DNA from: Coniochaeta sp. PMI_546
Lineage: Eukaryota > Ascomycota > Sordariomycetes > Coniochaetales > Coniochaetaceae
Length of the DNA: 64,000 nt
NCBI GenBank assembly: GCA_021432605.1
Contig: MU271146.1
Location: forward strand, 2,821,527-2,885,526
Direction of reading: 5' to 3'
A program made the position numbers and the translations under genes. This document shows positions 24,978-35,952 of this stretch, piece after piece (the first letter of the stretch is position 1; each line of letters begins with the position of its first letter). Below the pieces are notes generated by a model. That model was not told the origin of the DNA. It made no database searches and was given only the letters and a program-made list of their open reading frames with translations.

Positions 24978-27900
24978 CTCGAACAGTAACAGGCTTTGCG
25001 CTTACCCAGCGGGACTGACTGTGACTGGGGATAGTTATTTGCGGGTTGAGGAAAAAAGGAAGAAGACGGACGAGCAAGCCAGAAGCATGAGAGGGATCGG
25101 CAAGGCCCCTTATTATATATGTGGTGTACCATCGGGGAGCTTGAGCTTTGTTATTAATTGGGCTATGGGTCCCAATGGCCCATGGGGATCCAGTCACCCC
25201 AGTCTGGGGCCAACTGGGACATTGGAACCGGGGGTCTGGAGTGAGTCCGTGAGGTGCTTGAGTCCGGTGTGTGTGTGTGGTGTGTCTTGATTGTTTGCGG
25301 ATTGTTACTGTTACACGCATCATTCACGTTCGGCCTCCGACCCCCAGTCACAGATGCTGCCGACTGGGCTAGCGTGGAGGACTAAAAGGAGAGTACCGCA
25401 GTACCTCTATCCTCATCCCGTGGAGCGGATTGTTTGAATGGCCATACTCGGTCCAGGCAAGTCACTTGCTGTCAGCCACCTGGTCACTCGTGCTGCAAAA
25501 GCTGGGGAAAAGTCGCCGTTGTGGCGCTTTTGCGGGGCCGACTTGGTCTGGCAGATTGCTTGATTAAGCTCGTTTGACCACTGCAGACAGCCAAACACGC
25601 GGAGAGATGCCAGAGATCGAGCCAGGGGTTCGTAGCGTACCATACGTGTAGTAGTCTCGATCGCATTGGATGTGTGGAGACTTTGGCGCGGTTGGCTGAC
25701 TGGGGCCGGCGAGACAGAGAAGCGCCGAGCAGCATGGCCGCCCCCGGATCTATGGGGCGATGCCATTGGTTCGGGACCCATCTTCCTGACCCTCCCACTT
25801 CCGGCTCAGTACACTAATTGCCTCGAGATGCTCGTGGATGCTGCATTGGTATTGCTAATTGACCGAATCCTGTCCGCAGTGGATGACTGCCCTGTCCGTT
25901 CCAAGTCGTTGCTCCGTGATGGACCTGCGAAAACCTCGGGACATTGCCCGTTGGTCGTTGCTGGAATTTGTTTAGAGTCAAGACACCCATGCACGCCATG
26001 CTACCACTACCAGCGCATGCCAGTGCTTTCCGTACTTGAACTTGTTTAGTGTTGTGTAGTGTACACGTGTAGAGTAGTAATCCAGCATAATATCGGCTGT
26101 AGCCACCAGTTGAGGCCAAGACGGCCGCGATGTTCCCAACCTTGCCGCTCGGAGATACGTAGCATGCTGTGGCATGCTCAGAATAGCCGCATGCGCACCA
26201 CCTGGTCTCGTGAATTTGGTCACGGCGTGATCGTTACGGCATAGCGCCTAGTGTCCGCGACCGACCAGCGTCCCCCGTACGATCGATAGGACTCGAGGGT
26301 CTCGCACACGTCCCCGGCCCGATTTGATGGGCCGACTCAGGATCACGAAGGCGAACCTGGAGTCCCCGAGTTCTGGAGCTGGGGCAGTGGAGTTCTGGAG
26401 CACCCTGTCCAGGCTGCGGATTGCCCATGGGGAGAGTTGAGACACGGGATACTGCGGTGGTCATGTGCTCGGCGGTTCTCGCCATGGTAATGGTGAATGA
26501 GCTTCAGGGCCAGGTTATTCGTTGCTCCAAAAGGCAAAAAGAAGACGAAACAGAAGGTTGCTACTCCACCCGTGCTTGTCCAATGGATTGATTCATTCCG
26601 TCTGAGCGCCCAGACAGCATCTGTGTGAATGATGGCGACTTGTGTTGCAGCCAGTGCGCAGCTGATGGGCACTGACAAGGAGCAGCTGTGAGGATGGACC
26701 GTCCCAGACTCCCAACCCATCATCCTGAGCGGGAAGCGGGTAGCAGGTGCCGTATAGCATCGCTCGGCCAATACTGTGTGTGTAGTGTACATTAGACCAT
26801 AATTGGCTTATTCAGGGCGAGTCATTTTTCTCGGATCGAGACTCCTCGACCATCAATTGACAATTGGCACTTGACACATGGATTTTGATAGCCAAGCCGC
26901 AGAAGAGACCTCATCATCAAAGAGGCCGAATGACTTGTAGAAACTTTTGCCCGCCAGACAGCAACTCGGAGTCCTTTTCTTTTTCGGCGCTTCCAGTGCT
27001 GATTCTGCCGAGGCCGGCGCGACTCAGTGCAAAGCGCGGCCGGCCTTGTGGACGTTTAAAGTGAGAATCACTGTCGTCAACTGACTGACAACGAGCGTAG
27101 AAAGCGACTAGAAAGGATTTTTGGTTCTCTATCGTTTGAAGTGTGGAGTAACTGGAGGTCGCCGTGCTGGGGTAGGACCGAAAGCATGCGGCACTAGGCC
27201 CTAGCGCTGCTCTAGCGTGTCGGGCAGTTCAAGGTGCCTCTAGCGAGTTCCACATTAAGGCCGCAGGGGGCCGGTACGTACCCTCTGTCCGACTCTGGTA
27301 GTACCTAGCTTCCTGCCGTGCCGTGACTCGAAATAACCTCGTCTCCTTCTCCAATGCCTGCCTCTTCAGCGGATACATGTGCTGTGGTGTACTTACTGCG
27401 TATGCCAACACGTGAAAGTCAACAAAACCTTTGAACGGACAGCACAAATGACGGCTCACGCCACAACTAACCGCAAAGAAATCCAAAATCCACGTGCAAT
27501 ATTCAAGATGTGAGTCCCCAGTACACTAGATTGCGGACTGCCTGAGCATCACCGGTATGTCCTCGTGATTTACTTACATCATCCCCTTCACAACAAGAAA
27601 AACGAAGGGCGAAAAGAAAAAAAAAATTCAATCCCCCCTCGACTTGTTATAGTCTAAGCGCTAGCGGACACCGGCACCCCACGTGAGCATGTTGCCAGTC
27701 CGGAAGTCTCTTTCAACTCCAAATTTCTCCAACGCCGCTGCTTGGCGCAACCAGTTACGGTACGTGTAAACATGACCTCATCACTTGAAGTTGCGTAGGG
27801 ACGGCTGGACGGCTTCTGGACCTACTGTACTACACTAGGTTAGTGCAAGCCTCTGACGAAAGCGGCGTCTGGCCTACTGACAGACAGACATTCACTGTGT

Positions 27901-28557
27901 AGATACACGTAGGTGTAGATCAATTCGAAGCATGAGGAAGTTTTCTTGTGTACATAAACACCATGTCTCTGGTTGACGCTACAGTAGTATAACACTAGAA
28001 ATGTCACGGTCTGGACGGGCAAGGATGCGCGCGCCCTCTACACGACTGCAACATCATGACTTTGCGGTGCCGCGGCATCGGGAGTGCCCACTTTCCACTA
28101 TCCAACAGCCTAGAACTTGATAAACTGAAGGCTGTCAGTCAGTTCACACCGTCCATGCTCTCCATGTCACCCACACTGCAGACCGACATGAGTAGTGTAG
28201 AAGAGATGAATGAGGAGATCAGTCCTCCTTTGCAACCCCTCCACATGCTTCCAGATCCGGGGGTGTTGGAGGGGCGGGAGGGCTCACTGACTCGCACCAA
28301 CCATTCACATGGATGGCCCAGACTGTTCGGCTCGATTGTGTCGAGTCCTGACAATATCGCAATCCGATGGCGGAATATTTACACGTAGAGTATCATTGGG
28401 TACCACGACCTATAGACAAACAGTCCGATTCACTGTCTCTGGTCCCGTTTCTTAAACTTGTCTGCATGTCTACACCACAAGACTCAGGTTCTTATCCTCC
28501 CAAAGCCATGTTGTTGCTCTTGTGCATTGTGATGCCAGCAGGCGTCGTTCAAGGCGG
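24978..28557. other. Long promoter-side intergenic region
   Basis: About 3.6 kb between the transporter start and the glycosylasparaginase stop; both genes are on the minus strand. The transporter-proximal 400 bases hold the CreA-like sites and TATA-like element listed separately, plus a (TG)n tract at 25267-25283. A poly-A run lies at 27618-27631. No gene could be supported. Confidence 0.45.
25025..25347 (-). promoter_or_regulatory. Cluster of CreA-type SYGGGG sites and TATA-like box
   Basis: Upstream of the sugar transporter, CTGGGG or CCGGGG occurs at 25025-25030, 25204-25209 and 25228-25233, and CCCCAG (the complement) at 25197-25202 and 25342-25347. TATATAA on the minus strand is at 25113-25119, about 135 bases before the ATG. 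SYGGGG is the known binding site of the carbon catabolite repressor CreA/CRE1. Four sites within 150 bases exceed the random rate. The functional reading is inference. Confidence 0.45.
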
Positions 28558-29652
28558 CTAGACAGCTGACCGACCTGAGGAGCCTAGGGGTGGTACTTGA
28601 GTGACCTGCGTTGCGTTCATCTTCCCCCCTCTGAGCGCGTATGTGAAAGTCCACCCGGAAGCAGCACCACCATGGTTGCCCTTGGCATCAACCACCACGA
28701 TGCCGCTTGACACCGCGGGGTACTTGCGAAGCATGCGATCAACGACATCTTCTGCAGCCTGGCGCGGCGTCATGCCTCGGCGGAGATTTTCCACGGCCTG
28801 GTAGCATGGCAGAAAGCGCATGAGGATGTCCCCGTCTCCTGTTGCTCCACAGCCTCCGGTGGCGCTGTCGACATAAGAACCGCTGCCGACGATTGGCCCG
28901 TCGCCGACTCGTCCTGGCACCTTGTGCGACGCCCCGTTAGTCGACGTCCCTGCGGCCATGCGCCCCGAGGCATGGATGACTACTATGGAGATGGTGTCGT
29001 GTGACCTCGGACGGGGAACAGCAGGTGCTACCAGCGGGTAATTGGTATCGCGCCGTGCCATGGTGCCGGAATCGGACTCGGGCGGCGAGAGCGGAGTGTA
29101 CGGACCGCAGCGGATCGATGGGTCTGGGTCGACATTGATTCGGTAATTCGGCTGGCAGCTAGCCTCTGTCTTCCAGTTTGAGCAGAGCAGAGCCGACTCA
29201 GGTGTGGTCAGGTCTTCTTCCTCGAAACCGTTCTCGACTGCGAACCGCGTCGCTAGGTCGCCAACCAGGAGGGAGTGAGCTGTGTGGTCCAGCACGTGTC
29301 GGGCGACCGAGATTGCGTCCCGGACCCGACGAAGCCCAGCCACTGCACCAGATTTCAGTGTCGCGCCGTCCATGATCATGGCGTCAAGCGTCGTCTCGCA
29401 GTTCTCGTCTGGCGAGCCTCCATAGCCGACCGTGCCGTCGCATCGGTGGCGCTCGCACGTCTGACAGCCGATTTCGACCGCGTCTAGGGCCGATGTGCGA
29501 GGATCCGAGACCAAGGCTTCGTAGGCAGCGTCTGTTGCCACTGTAAACGGGCCGCCCCATGTGTTTATAACGATTGGCAACCCAGGCGACTGCTGTGCCA
29601 TAACGACATGGCTCTCATGGAGCAGCAAAGCCGCCCAGATCGGATACATCAT
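28558..29652 (-). CDS. N4-(beta-N-acetylglucosaminyl)-L-asparaginase (glycosylasparaginase)
   Basis: An N-terminal-nucleophile hydrolase that cleaves the GlcNAc-Asn bond of N-glycoproteins; usually lysosomal/vacuolar or secreted. Intronless, 364 residues, with a signal-peptide-like start (MMYPIWAALLLHESHVVMAQ). The autoprocessing site is clear: PRSHDT, making Thr220 the new N-terminus of the beta chain, followed by ISIVVIHASGRMAAGTSTNG, KVPGRVGDGPIVGSGSYVD and TGDGDILMRFLPCYQAVE, which are close to the animal enzyme. The alpha half has VINTWGGPF, LDAVEIGCQTCE and DGTVGYGGSPDE. Cysteine pairs in the alpha chain also match the family. A second ATG follows directly (29649). It lies 490 bases downstream of a secreted glucanase on the same strand. 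Confidence 0.93.
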   Translation of the reverse strand: MMYPIWAALLLHESHVVMAQQSPGLPIVINTWGGPFTVATDAAYEALVSDPRTSALDAVEIGCQTCERHRCDGTVGYGGSPDENCETTLDAMIMDGATLKSGAVAGLRRVRDAISVARHVLDHTAHSLLVGDLATRFAVENGFEEEDLTTPESALLCSNWKTEASCQPNYRINVDPDPSIRCGPYTPLSPPESDSGTMARRDTNYPLVAPAVPRPRSHDTISIVVIHASGRMAAGTSTNGASHKVPGRVGDGPIVGSGSYVDSATGGCGATGDGDILMRFLPCYQAVENLRRGMTPRQAAEDVVDRMLRKYPAVSSGIVVVDAKGNHGGAASGWTFTYALRGGKMNATQVTQVPPLGSSGRSAV

Positions 29653-30142
29653 GGTGTAATGGTGCAATGGTGCGACGATCCTCGCGATATATATTTACAT
29701 GTTGTATATCCGCAGCGAGCTTACCCCCTAGACAGTCGGCAGACTGACTGACGACAATGGGGGGGTCACGGTTGGCAACCTGGAAGGCCTGACGGCCCCA
29801 CTCTCCTCTGGCTGGGTCGCTGGGTCACAATCGAGCTCCATGTTTAGCACCGTCGATGGTCTGCGTTTTTCGAAAGCACGGCTAAATACACAGAGATCAC
29901 ATTCATTATGAAGAGGATGAAGAGATTCTCTCCCTTCCCTGACGGCAGTCCCGCCTTATGGGCTCAGCTGAAGGCTATTAAAGCGAGGCTAACTACCTGT
30001 AACTACCTTACACAAAACATGGGAGAAGCGGCATCAAAACGCGGGGCTTGGCACGACATTGACACTCGGAAATGTCCCTCCACGCTGCTCACCACATTCC
30101 ATCATTAACCGTGTTCAAATCTCTACAAACACAACTAATATA
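29653..30142. other. Intergenic region between glycosylasparaginase and GH55 genes
   Basis: About 0.5 kb: 5' side of glycosylasparaginase and 3' side of the glucanase. An ATATATA element (about 29685-29693) lies 35-45 bases before the glycosylasparaginase ATG. No gene seen. Confidence 0.45.
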
Positions 30143-32856
30143 TTAAGATCGGAAAAGCGCAATTGAATCGACAAAGCCGTCCAAATTATCCGAGTACACA
30201 GCGACATCAACCCCGTCGACGGTGATCATGTTCGTCGTGCCGACCGTGTTAAGGTTGTAAACAGACACAGCGCTGCTCTCGACGCTGAAGATACGCGCCT
30301 GGCAGGCCTCGCCGTTGCCCTGGTTGGAGCAGGTGACGTTGTTGTTGCTGAAGAAGCTGTACAGACCGACGCCATAGATCAGAATGTCGCTGCTGTCGAC
30401 TATGCGCAGACCCCACCCGCTCGCGCCGGGTGCCATGATAGGGTCGTGGAAGGCAGCGTCGGCGGGGAAGGGAATACGAGCGTCTGGGTTTGGCTGGTAA
30501 TATGCAGTTTCTATCTGACCTTGTCCCATGACAACATCCCGAGTGCCGTAGAACTGGTACTCATACAGGACGTGGTGCTCGACAGCGGTCCCGTACAGCC
30601 AGATGTCGCCTGCAGTGCTCTCGACGAGCAGACCACGACCAGCATAGATGGTGATCTGAGTCAGAGCAGGGTCCTCGACGTCATGGTCGGATACCCATAA
30701 CCAGGATCCCTCGATGTACAGACCAGAGGCGGAGGCTGTAACATGCATGCTCATGAAGGCGGCGATGCAGTTGGCGGCCAGGTTGGCGGCGGTGATTTCC
30801 ACGGTGGGGGTCTTGGGACACTGGCTAACCTGGAGGTTGGAGCCGGCGAAACCACCGATACGAGTGTGCACGTCCCAGATACCCGAGGGGTTGGGAGAGG
30901 CCAGGTTCCATTCGATTAGTATGGCACCACCTTGCGCGCCGCGGGTGCTGACGATCATGTCGGACCACTCGACCTGGCCAGACTGACCGGGCAGGCCGAC
31001 CTGGACGACTGGCTTCGGGCTGGCTATGCTTGCAAAGTAGGCGCCTGACGAGAGGATGACCGGGTACGACTCGCCGACAATCTTGGACCCGGCAGGAACA
31101 AAAATGGTCCCGGTAACGACATACACACCAAAGTCGAAGAATACAATCTTGCCAGCGGCTGCAGCAGAAGCCAGAGCCGCGTTGATGGCAACCGTGTCAT
31201 CCGTGACGCCGTCGCCGACAGCTCCGGCGCCTCTTATGCTAACGAACTGCGTCACTGGCACATCCTCGTACTGCGGCTTCGAGCGCTCGTAGAAGTCTGC
31301 GCCGGACACAAGGCCACCAGGGCGGACATTGGCATTGATAAACCCTTGGATGGGCGTCGGACCTGTGGGGGTGTAGCTGTTACCCCTTCCCCAAGCGCTA
31401 ATGGTCGTCGAGCCGGTGGATCCAGCCAGGACAGTGGCCTGTCCTGCACCCTGGATGGCAACGCCAACGTTGCTGATGCGGACGTTCTCGAGGATTATGT
31501 TGTTGGAGGCAGGAGGTCCCGTTGCGGCAGTGTTGCCGAAGCGAATGCCAACAGGAGTGTCATTGATATCGCTGTCGATCAAGACCACGCCGCCGACACT
31601 GAGCTGATCGACATTGACGCCGGAGATGTCCAGGCCAACCCCACAGTTGTTGATGCTCACGCCCTTGTACGTCCAGCCCCAGTCCCAAAGTTGCATGATA
31701 GCGGTGGCCGAGTTGAAAAAGGTCAGGTTGCGCATGGTGAACTGCTGGTTGCCAACATTGAGACCCTGGGCTCCACCGTAGAAGACAAGGTCTGTGACGA
31801 GGCCGCCCGATCCCTCTTCGATAAACAGACCTTGGTGCTGGTTGCCGGCAGCTGTGGACATTTGGAAGACAATGTTCTGCAGCGACGTCGCCTGTCCGGT
31901 CGGCCAATGGATGCCGGCGACAAGCAGGTTGGACGGAGCGGCTGTCATGTCAATGATAAAGTTCCGGATCTGGCGCCAGAACACATTGGTCGAACCCCAG
32001 CCAAGAGAGCCGCTAGGTTGGTACTGTCTTAATGTCAATACAGGTACTGGGACAGTGGTGTTGGGGGCTGATGTCTCACCTGATCGCCATCAATAACCCA
32101 GCGAGCACTGAAGCTAGCGCTGGCCTTGATGACCGGTAAGCAGCCCGGGTTGCCGATGAGCTGAGTGTAGTAATAATCTACGATTGGCGATGAGATTAGA
32201 TACGTGCCCGGAGGGAAGTACACGATGGCCGGCGTAGTCGTCGTCGAGCTGCAAGTGCCTGGCGCGCAGCGTCCTCCGTCGCTGATGGCCAGGTTGATGG
32301 CCGCCGTATCGTCAGTTAAACCGTCACCTTTCGCCCCATAGTCGAGGACATTACGGAACACCTTGTAACCGGCAGCGGCGTAAGGTGCCAGGCCCTGGTG
32401 CTGTATGTTCTCGAGCCAGTAGTCGGTACAGGCTGGAGCACTCGAGCTTGTACTTGAAGAGCTGATCGTGCTGGACGAGCTGGCGGTGACAGTCGGCGCG
32501 ATGGTCGAGTTGAGATATGTTGTGGTGTTCCAGCCGGAGGTGTAAGTCGGTGATACTAGCGAAGGGAAGGAAGACCTGGACAATGTGCCAGTGGTATCAT
32601 ATGTCGGTATGACAACGCTGCCACCACTTCCACCACCATTGCCGCTACCACCGCCGCCAATGATACTCCCGCCGCTGCTCAAGAGGCTTGACCATGCGCT
32701 GGAATCCACCCCGATGACAGTTGAACATGGTGGAGGTGGAGTGGCATAGCAAGTTGTGATGGTGCTGCTGATGGTGACAGTCACAACATCGGCGCAACCA
32801 GATGAGACCAATATCGCAAGGAGCGTAGAAGCTGACAGAAACGAAGGACTGTGCAT
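30143..32856 (-). CDS. Secreted GH55 exo-beta-1,3-glucanase
   Basis: Cleaves beta-1,3-glucan at fungal or plant walls, outside the cell. Exons 32856-32080 and 32023-30143 (intron 56 nt, phase 0) give 885 residues. Layout: signal peptide (MHSPSFLSASTLLAILVSSG); a Ser/Thr/Gly-rich linker of about 120 residues with a poly-Gly run; then two right-handed beta-helix modules, each beginning with the GH55/pectate-lyase-3 motif (NVLDYGAKGDGLTDDTAAIN near residue 180 and AGAVGDGVTDDTVAINAAL in the second half). The phrase NQHQGLFIEEGSGGLVTDL and the beta-helix strands after it are typical of the family. An ATG 66 codons further upstream is in frame, but only 32856 begins a signal peptide. The extended linker before the first module is longer than in many relatives. 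Confidence 0.92.
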
Positions 32857-33971
32857 CGTAATGCTGGTACGCAGAGTAGCAGCGATGCTCCAGAGATTGA
32901 ACGAGTGACTGGAAGGAAAGAAACAGGACTCCTTTTCCCCCTCGAGTTCAAAGCGAGAACCTGTGACTCGTGGCCCTGGGCACCGCGAGGGTGGATGCTC
33001 AGCATTCTTTATTGTCTGGCACAGCAACAACACCAATACGCGCCCCTCGTTCATCTCTCGCCATCGCGAATGTGTGGGATTGCATACCTCACGCGCAGCT
33101 CCCTTGCCCCCCTGCGTGTCCCAAGATTCCAGGCCGACCCTTCAGGAATCCACTACGTGACCATTGATCCATTGTAACCATGATCACTGTACTGGTAGCA
33201 TTGACAGGACTCCGGGTCATCATACAAGAGGCACAGTCCAGTGGTTTAGCACACCCTCGGTGCTTCTCCAGCGTCACCCTGTGGTAAAGTTCGTATGAAC
33301 ATGCAGGTTAAACTTGAAGGATGTTACCCGTGAGATTAAGTCGCACTGCGCATGGTTTTCGCTGACAAGGGCACGGCCTTCCCTTGTCTATGACGGGGCT
33401 AGTGGGAAATGAGACGCTTCGATCCCTGCCTACCCGGTTGCTGCGGAGTCGGACTGAAACTTGGGAAGGGTTGCTGGAATTTTCATTGCTCGTATCTCCA
33501 ACATCGACTCCACGCTCAATGGGGAGCCTCAACATGACAGCATTCCATGAGATGTTCAACCCTTTTTTCTTCTTCTTCTTTTTGTTGCGTCCACCTCATC
33601 TCACTCGCGGAGGAGAGTTCGAGGCACTTTGGGATGAGTAGCAAATATGCGATGCAATCCACTCAGCCATACAACTGCTCCTTGCTTCACTTGCCTCACT
33701 TTCGTGTAGGAGCTTTAACCTGAAAACCGAACACATGTGCTCTGTCTTCCGATGCAAAGTTGTGCCTTATGCGTGGAGAGCTCCCGTCTTGAGCTGAACT
33801 CAAATCTGTTTGGTGGAACGGACAAGCTCCGGTACCTGCTGAAGATCCGGACGCTACGCCGAAACCCCGCTCGAAATGAGGAGGCAACGAGTTAGGTATG
33901 TGTCCATGGATGCTCAGTGTGTACGAAACCAGGAGGCGCATGTAGCTACCAGTGAATATTTACTGTAGAAG
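32857..33971. other. Divergent promoter region, GH55 and epimerase genes
   Basis: About 1.1 kb. It includes a pyrimidine-rich (TTC)n stretch near 33562-33585. No gene supported; the short open frames show no motif. Confidence 0.45.
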
Positions 33972-35000
33972 ATGGTAGACAATGAACGACTCGGGAGCAT
34001 GTCTGAGAGAAACATGAAGAACGTCCTTATCACGGGAGCCGCAGGCTTCATCGGCCAGCAACTTGCCGGCCGACTCCTCCAGGATGCTTCGGAGCAGTAT
34101 CGAGTCATTCTCAGCGATATAATTGCACCGCCGATTCCAAATCATGCTGGAACTTCGGAGCAGGCTGTCAGCATCCAATCCGATCTCCGTGATCCTAGGT
34201 CTTTACGTGACCTTGTCACCGCCAGCCAACCCTTGGGCGCCGTCTTCATACTCCATGGCATCATGTCGTCCGGTTCAGAGGCTGAGCCGGAACTCAGCTT
34301 TGCCGTGAATTTGGACAGTACGCGGGCGTTGCTGACGATCCTCACGACTACTAATCCTGGTGTGCGTGTCATCTATGCCTCCAGCCAGGCCGTGTATGGA
34401 CCTCCGCTACCGCCAGTTGTGACGGACTCAACCACGCCAACACCAGCGTCGGTGTACGGGAGCCACAAGCTCATGAGCGAACTGCTGATCAACGACCTCA
34501 ACCGTCGCGGCCTTCTCGATGCCTTCTCCTTGCGCTTTCCGTCCATCTCTGTCCGGGCCGGCAAGCCAACCCAGGCTGCCTCCTCTTTCTTGTCTGGTAT
34601 CATCCGGGAGCCCCTGAACGGGCAGGAGTGCGTAATTCCCTTGAAGGATAGAAACTATCGAGCTGTCTTGTGCAGCCCTTCCATTCTGATGGAGAATCTT
34701 GTAAAGGTTTTGCACCTTCCAAGCGACTCACTCCCACCCCATATTCGGGCAATGAATGTCCCAGGCATCTCGGCTACGATACAGGAGATGATAGATGCTC
34801 TTGAAGTCTATGGAGGCAAGGAGGCGGTGGCTTTGCTGAAAGAGGAGCCTGATTCTGAGACGGAAAGGATTTTGCGAAGCTGGGCTCTTGAAGTAGATTG
34901 CTCGACTGCTCTGAAGCTTGGATTGGTTCAAGACGAGAGTGTGCAGAGCCTTGTTGGCGAATATTGGGGCAAGCTCCAAAGGCAGGCACAAGGCAACTAA
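33972..35000 (+). CDS. NAD-dependent epimerase/dehydrogenase, DenD-like (D-erythronate dehydrogenase family)
   Basis: An extended short-chain dehydrogenase, 342 residues, one exon. The Rossmann motif is LITGAAGFIGQQLAGRLL, a beta strand ending in ILSD binds the cofactor ribose, and the catalytic set is Ser in YASSQAVYG and Tyr/Lys in VYGSHK. The segment LRFPSISVRAGKPTQAASSF with GIIREPLNGQ is characteristic of the DenD group, which oxidises D-erythronate-type four-carbon acids in bacteria. The start could be 33972 or internal Met codons at 33999 or 34014; the last lies directly before the first beta strand. No kinase (DtnK-like) or isomerase partner is in the window. Exact substrate in fungi is unknown to me. 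Confidence 0.85.
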   Translation: MVDNERLGSMSERNMKNVLITGAAGFIGQQLAGRLLQDASEQYRVILSDIIAPPIPNHAGTSEQAVSIQSDLRDPRSLRDLVTASQPLGAVFILHGIMSSGSEAEPELSFAVNLDSTRALLTILTTTNPGVRVIYASSQAVYGPPLPPVVTDSTTPTPASVYGSHKLMSELLINDLNRRGLLDAFSLRFPSISVRAGKPTQAASSFLSGIIREPLNGQECVIPLKDRNYRAVLCSPSILMENLVKVLHLPSDSLPPHIRAMNVPGISATIQEMIDALEVYGGKEAVALLKEEPDSETERILRSWALEVDCSTALKLGLVQDESVQSLVGEYWGKLQRQAQGN

Positions 35001-35952
35001 GTTGATTCACCAGTAGCGTCAATGAGACGTCCCGTCGACAGTAGCACCATATAGTGGCTTGCCGAGATGACTCGCCCGAGATCAAAGCATCCCAAGCACC
35101 GTTCCTTCGAGTTCCAGTCCATAACCGGGCATCTCAAGCCTACAGAGCTTCCGAGACGTAGATGAAAGAGGCAAAGTGCCAATGCTGTGGTCAATATGTA
35201 AGTGCCTCGTCTCATTTCCGCATTCTTTCTAATGTATTGACGGTGTGCAAGATGGCCGTCACGTCAGCCACTCTACAAGATTTACCGGATTTGTCACTCA
35301 GAGACTAGCGGGTACGGCTCGTGAGACTGGTAGTCCGGAGTTTCCCAGCCGTGTCGCACGTAAAACGCCCTGCGGCGATCAGTGGATCATCAGATGCCGG
35401 CATCCGCGATTCTGGTTCCGGCTTGCCCCTTCGGCGTTGAAGAATGTGTGAACCGCGCTGCCGCAGGGTAGTACGAGCTGATGTCGACGGTCCTTGGCAC
35501 GGCCCGGTTCACTCGGTCTATGTGTTCTGTTTCCGACCCTTCTGTGACTTCACAACTGGAGAGCTTCCAAAGTGTTGATAGAATAAACGGCCAATGCGAA
35601 ACGACAAGCTGCACCCCATGACCATGAGACTCTGTTTCAACGCGGTTCAACCCGCTTCTTGACCCTCAACATCCGAAATGTCAAGCCGGTTAATGTTGTC
35701 TTGGATTCTTGGTAGTGGGCCTACCAAGCGTTGTGGAAGCGGCAAGGATAGCCGTTTGAAGGCTTCCAAGGACATGCTCACTGAAGTCTTTCCGTCGACG
35801 TGGCTTCCGAAAGAATAACACGTATCTTTTGCCAGAGACGAATGACAATATCCCAACTCCTCCTACGTACACTGCTGTCCGTCCATGCATGCGAAAGAAC
35901 AACTGTACGAACGGAGACACCAACTACAAGAACAGATATCGACTCCGCAACC
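35001..35952. other. Intergenic region, possible gene remnant
   Basis: About 0.95 kb between the epimerase stop and the SET gene start. On the minus strand two open frames abut with a one-base frame change at about 35647-35650. Together they could be a broken gene, but neither half shows a known motif, so it is not called. Confidence 0.35.

Noticed and set aside
31346-32032. A 228-codon frame opposite the GH55 gene
   Set aside because: Shadow of a GC-rich coding region; the sense frame is clearly the glucanase.
35390-35856. Two abutting minus-strand frames with a one-base shift, thought to be a pseudogene
   Set aside because: Neither half resembles a known family and both lengths are expected by chance.
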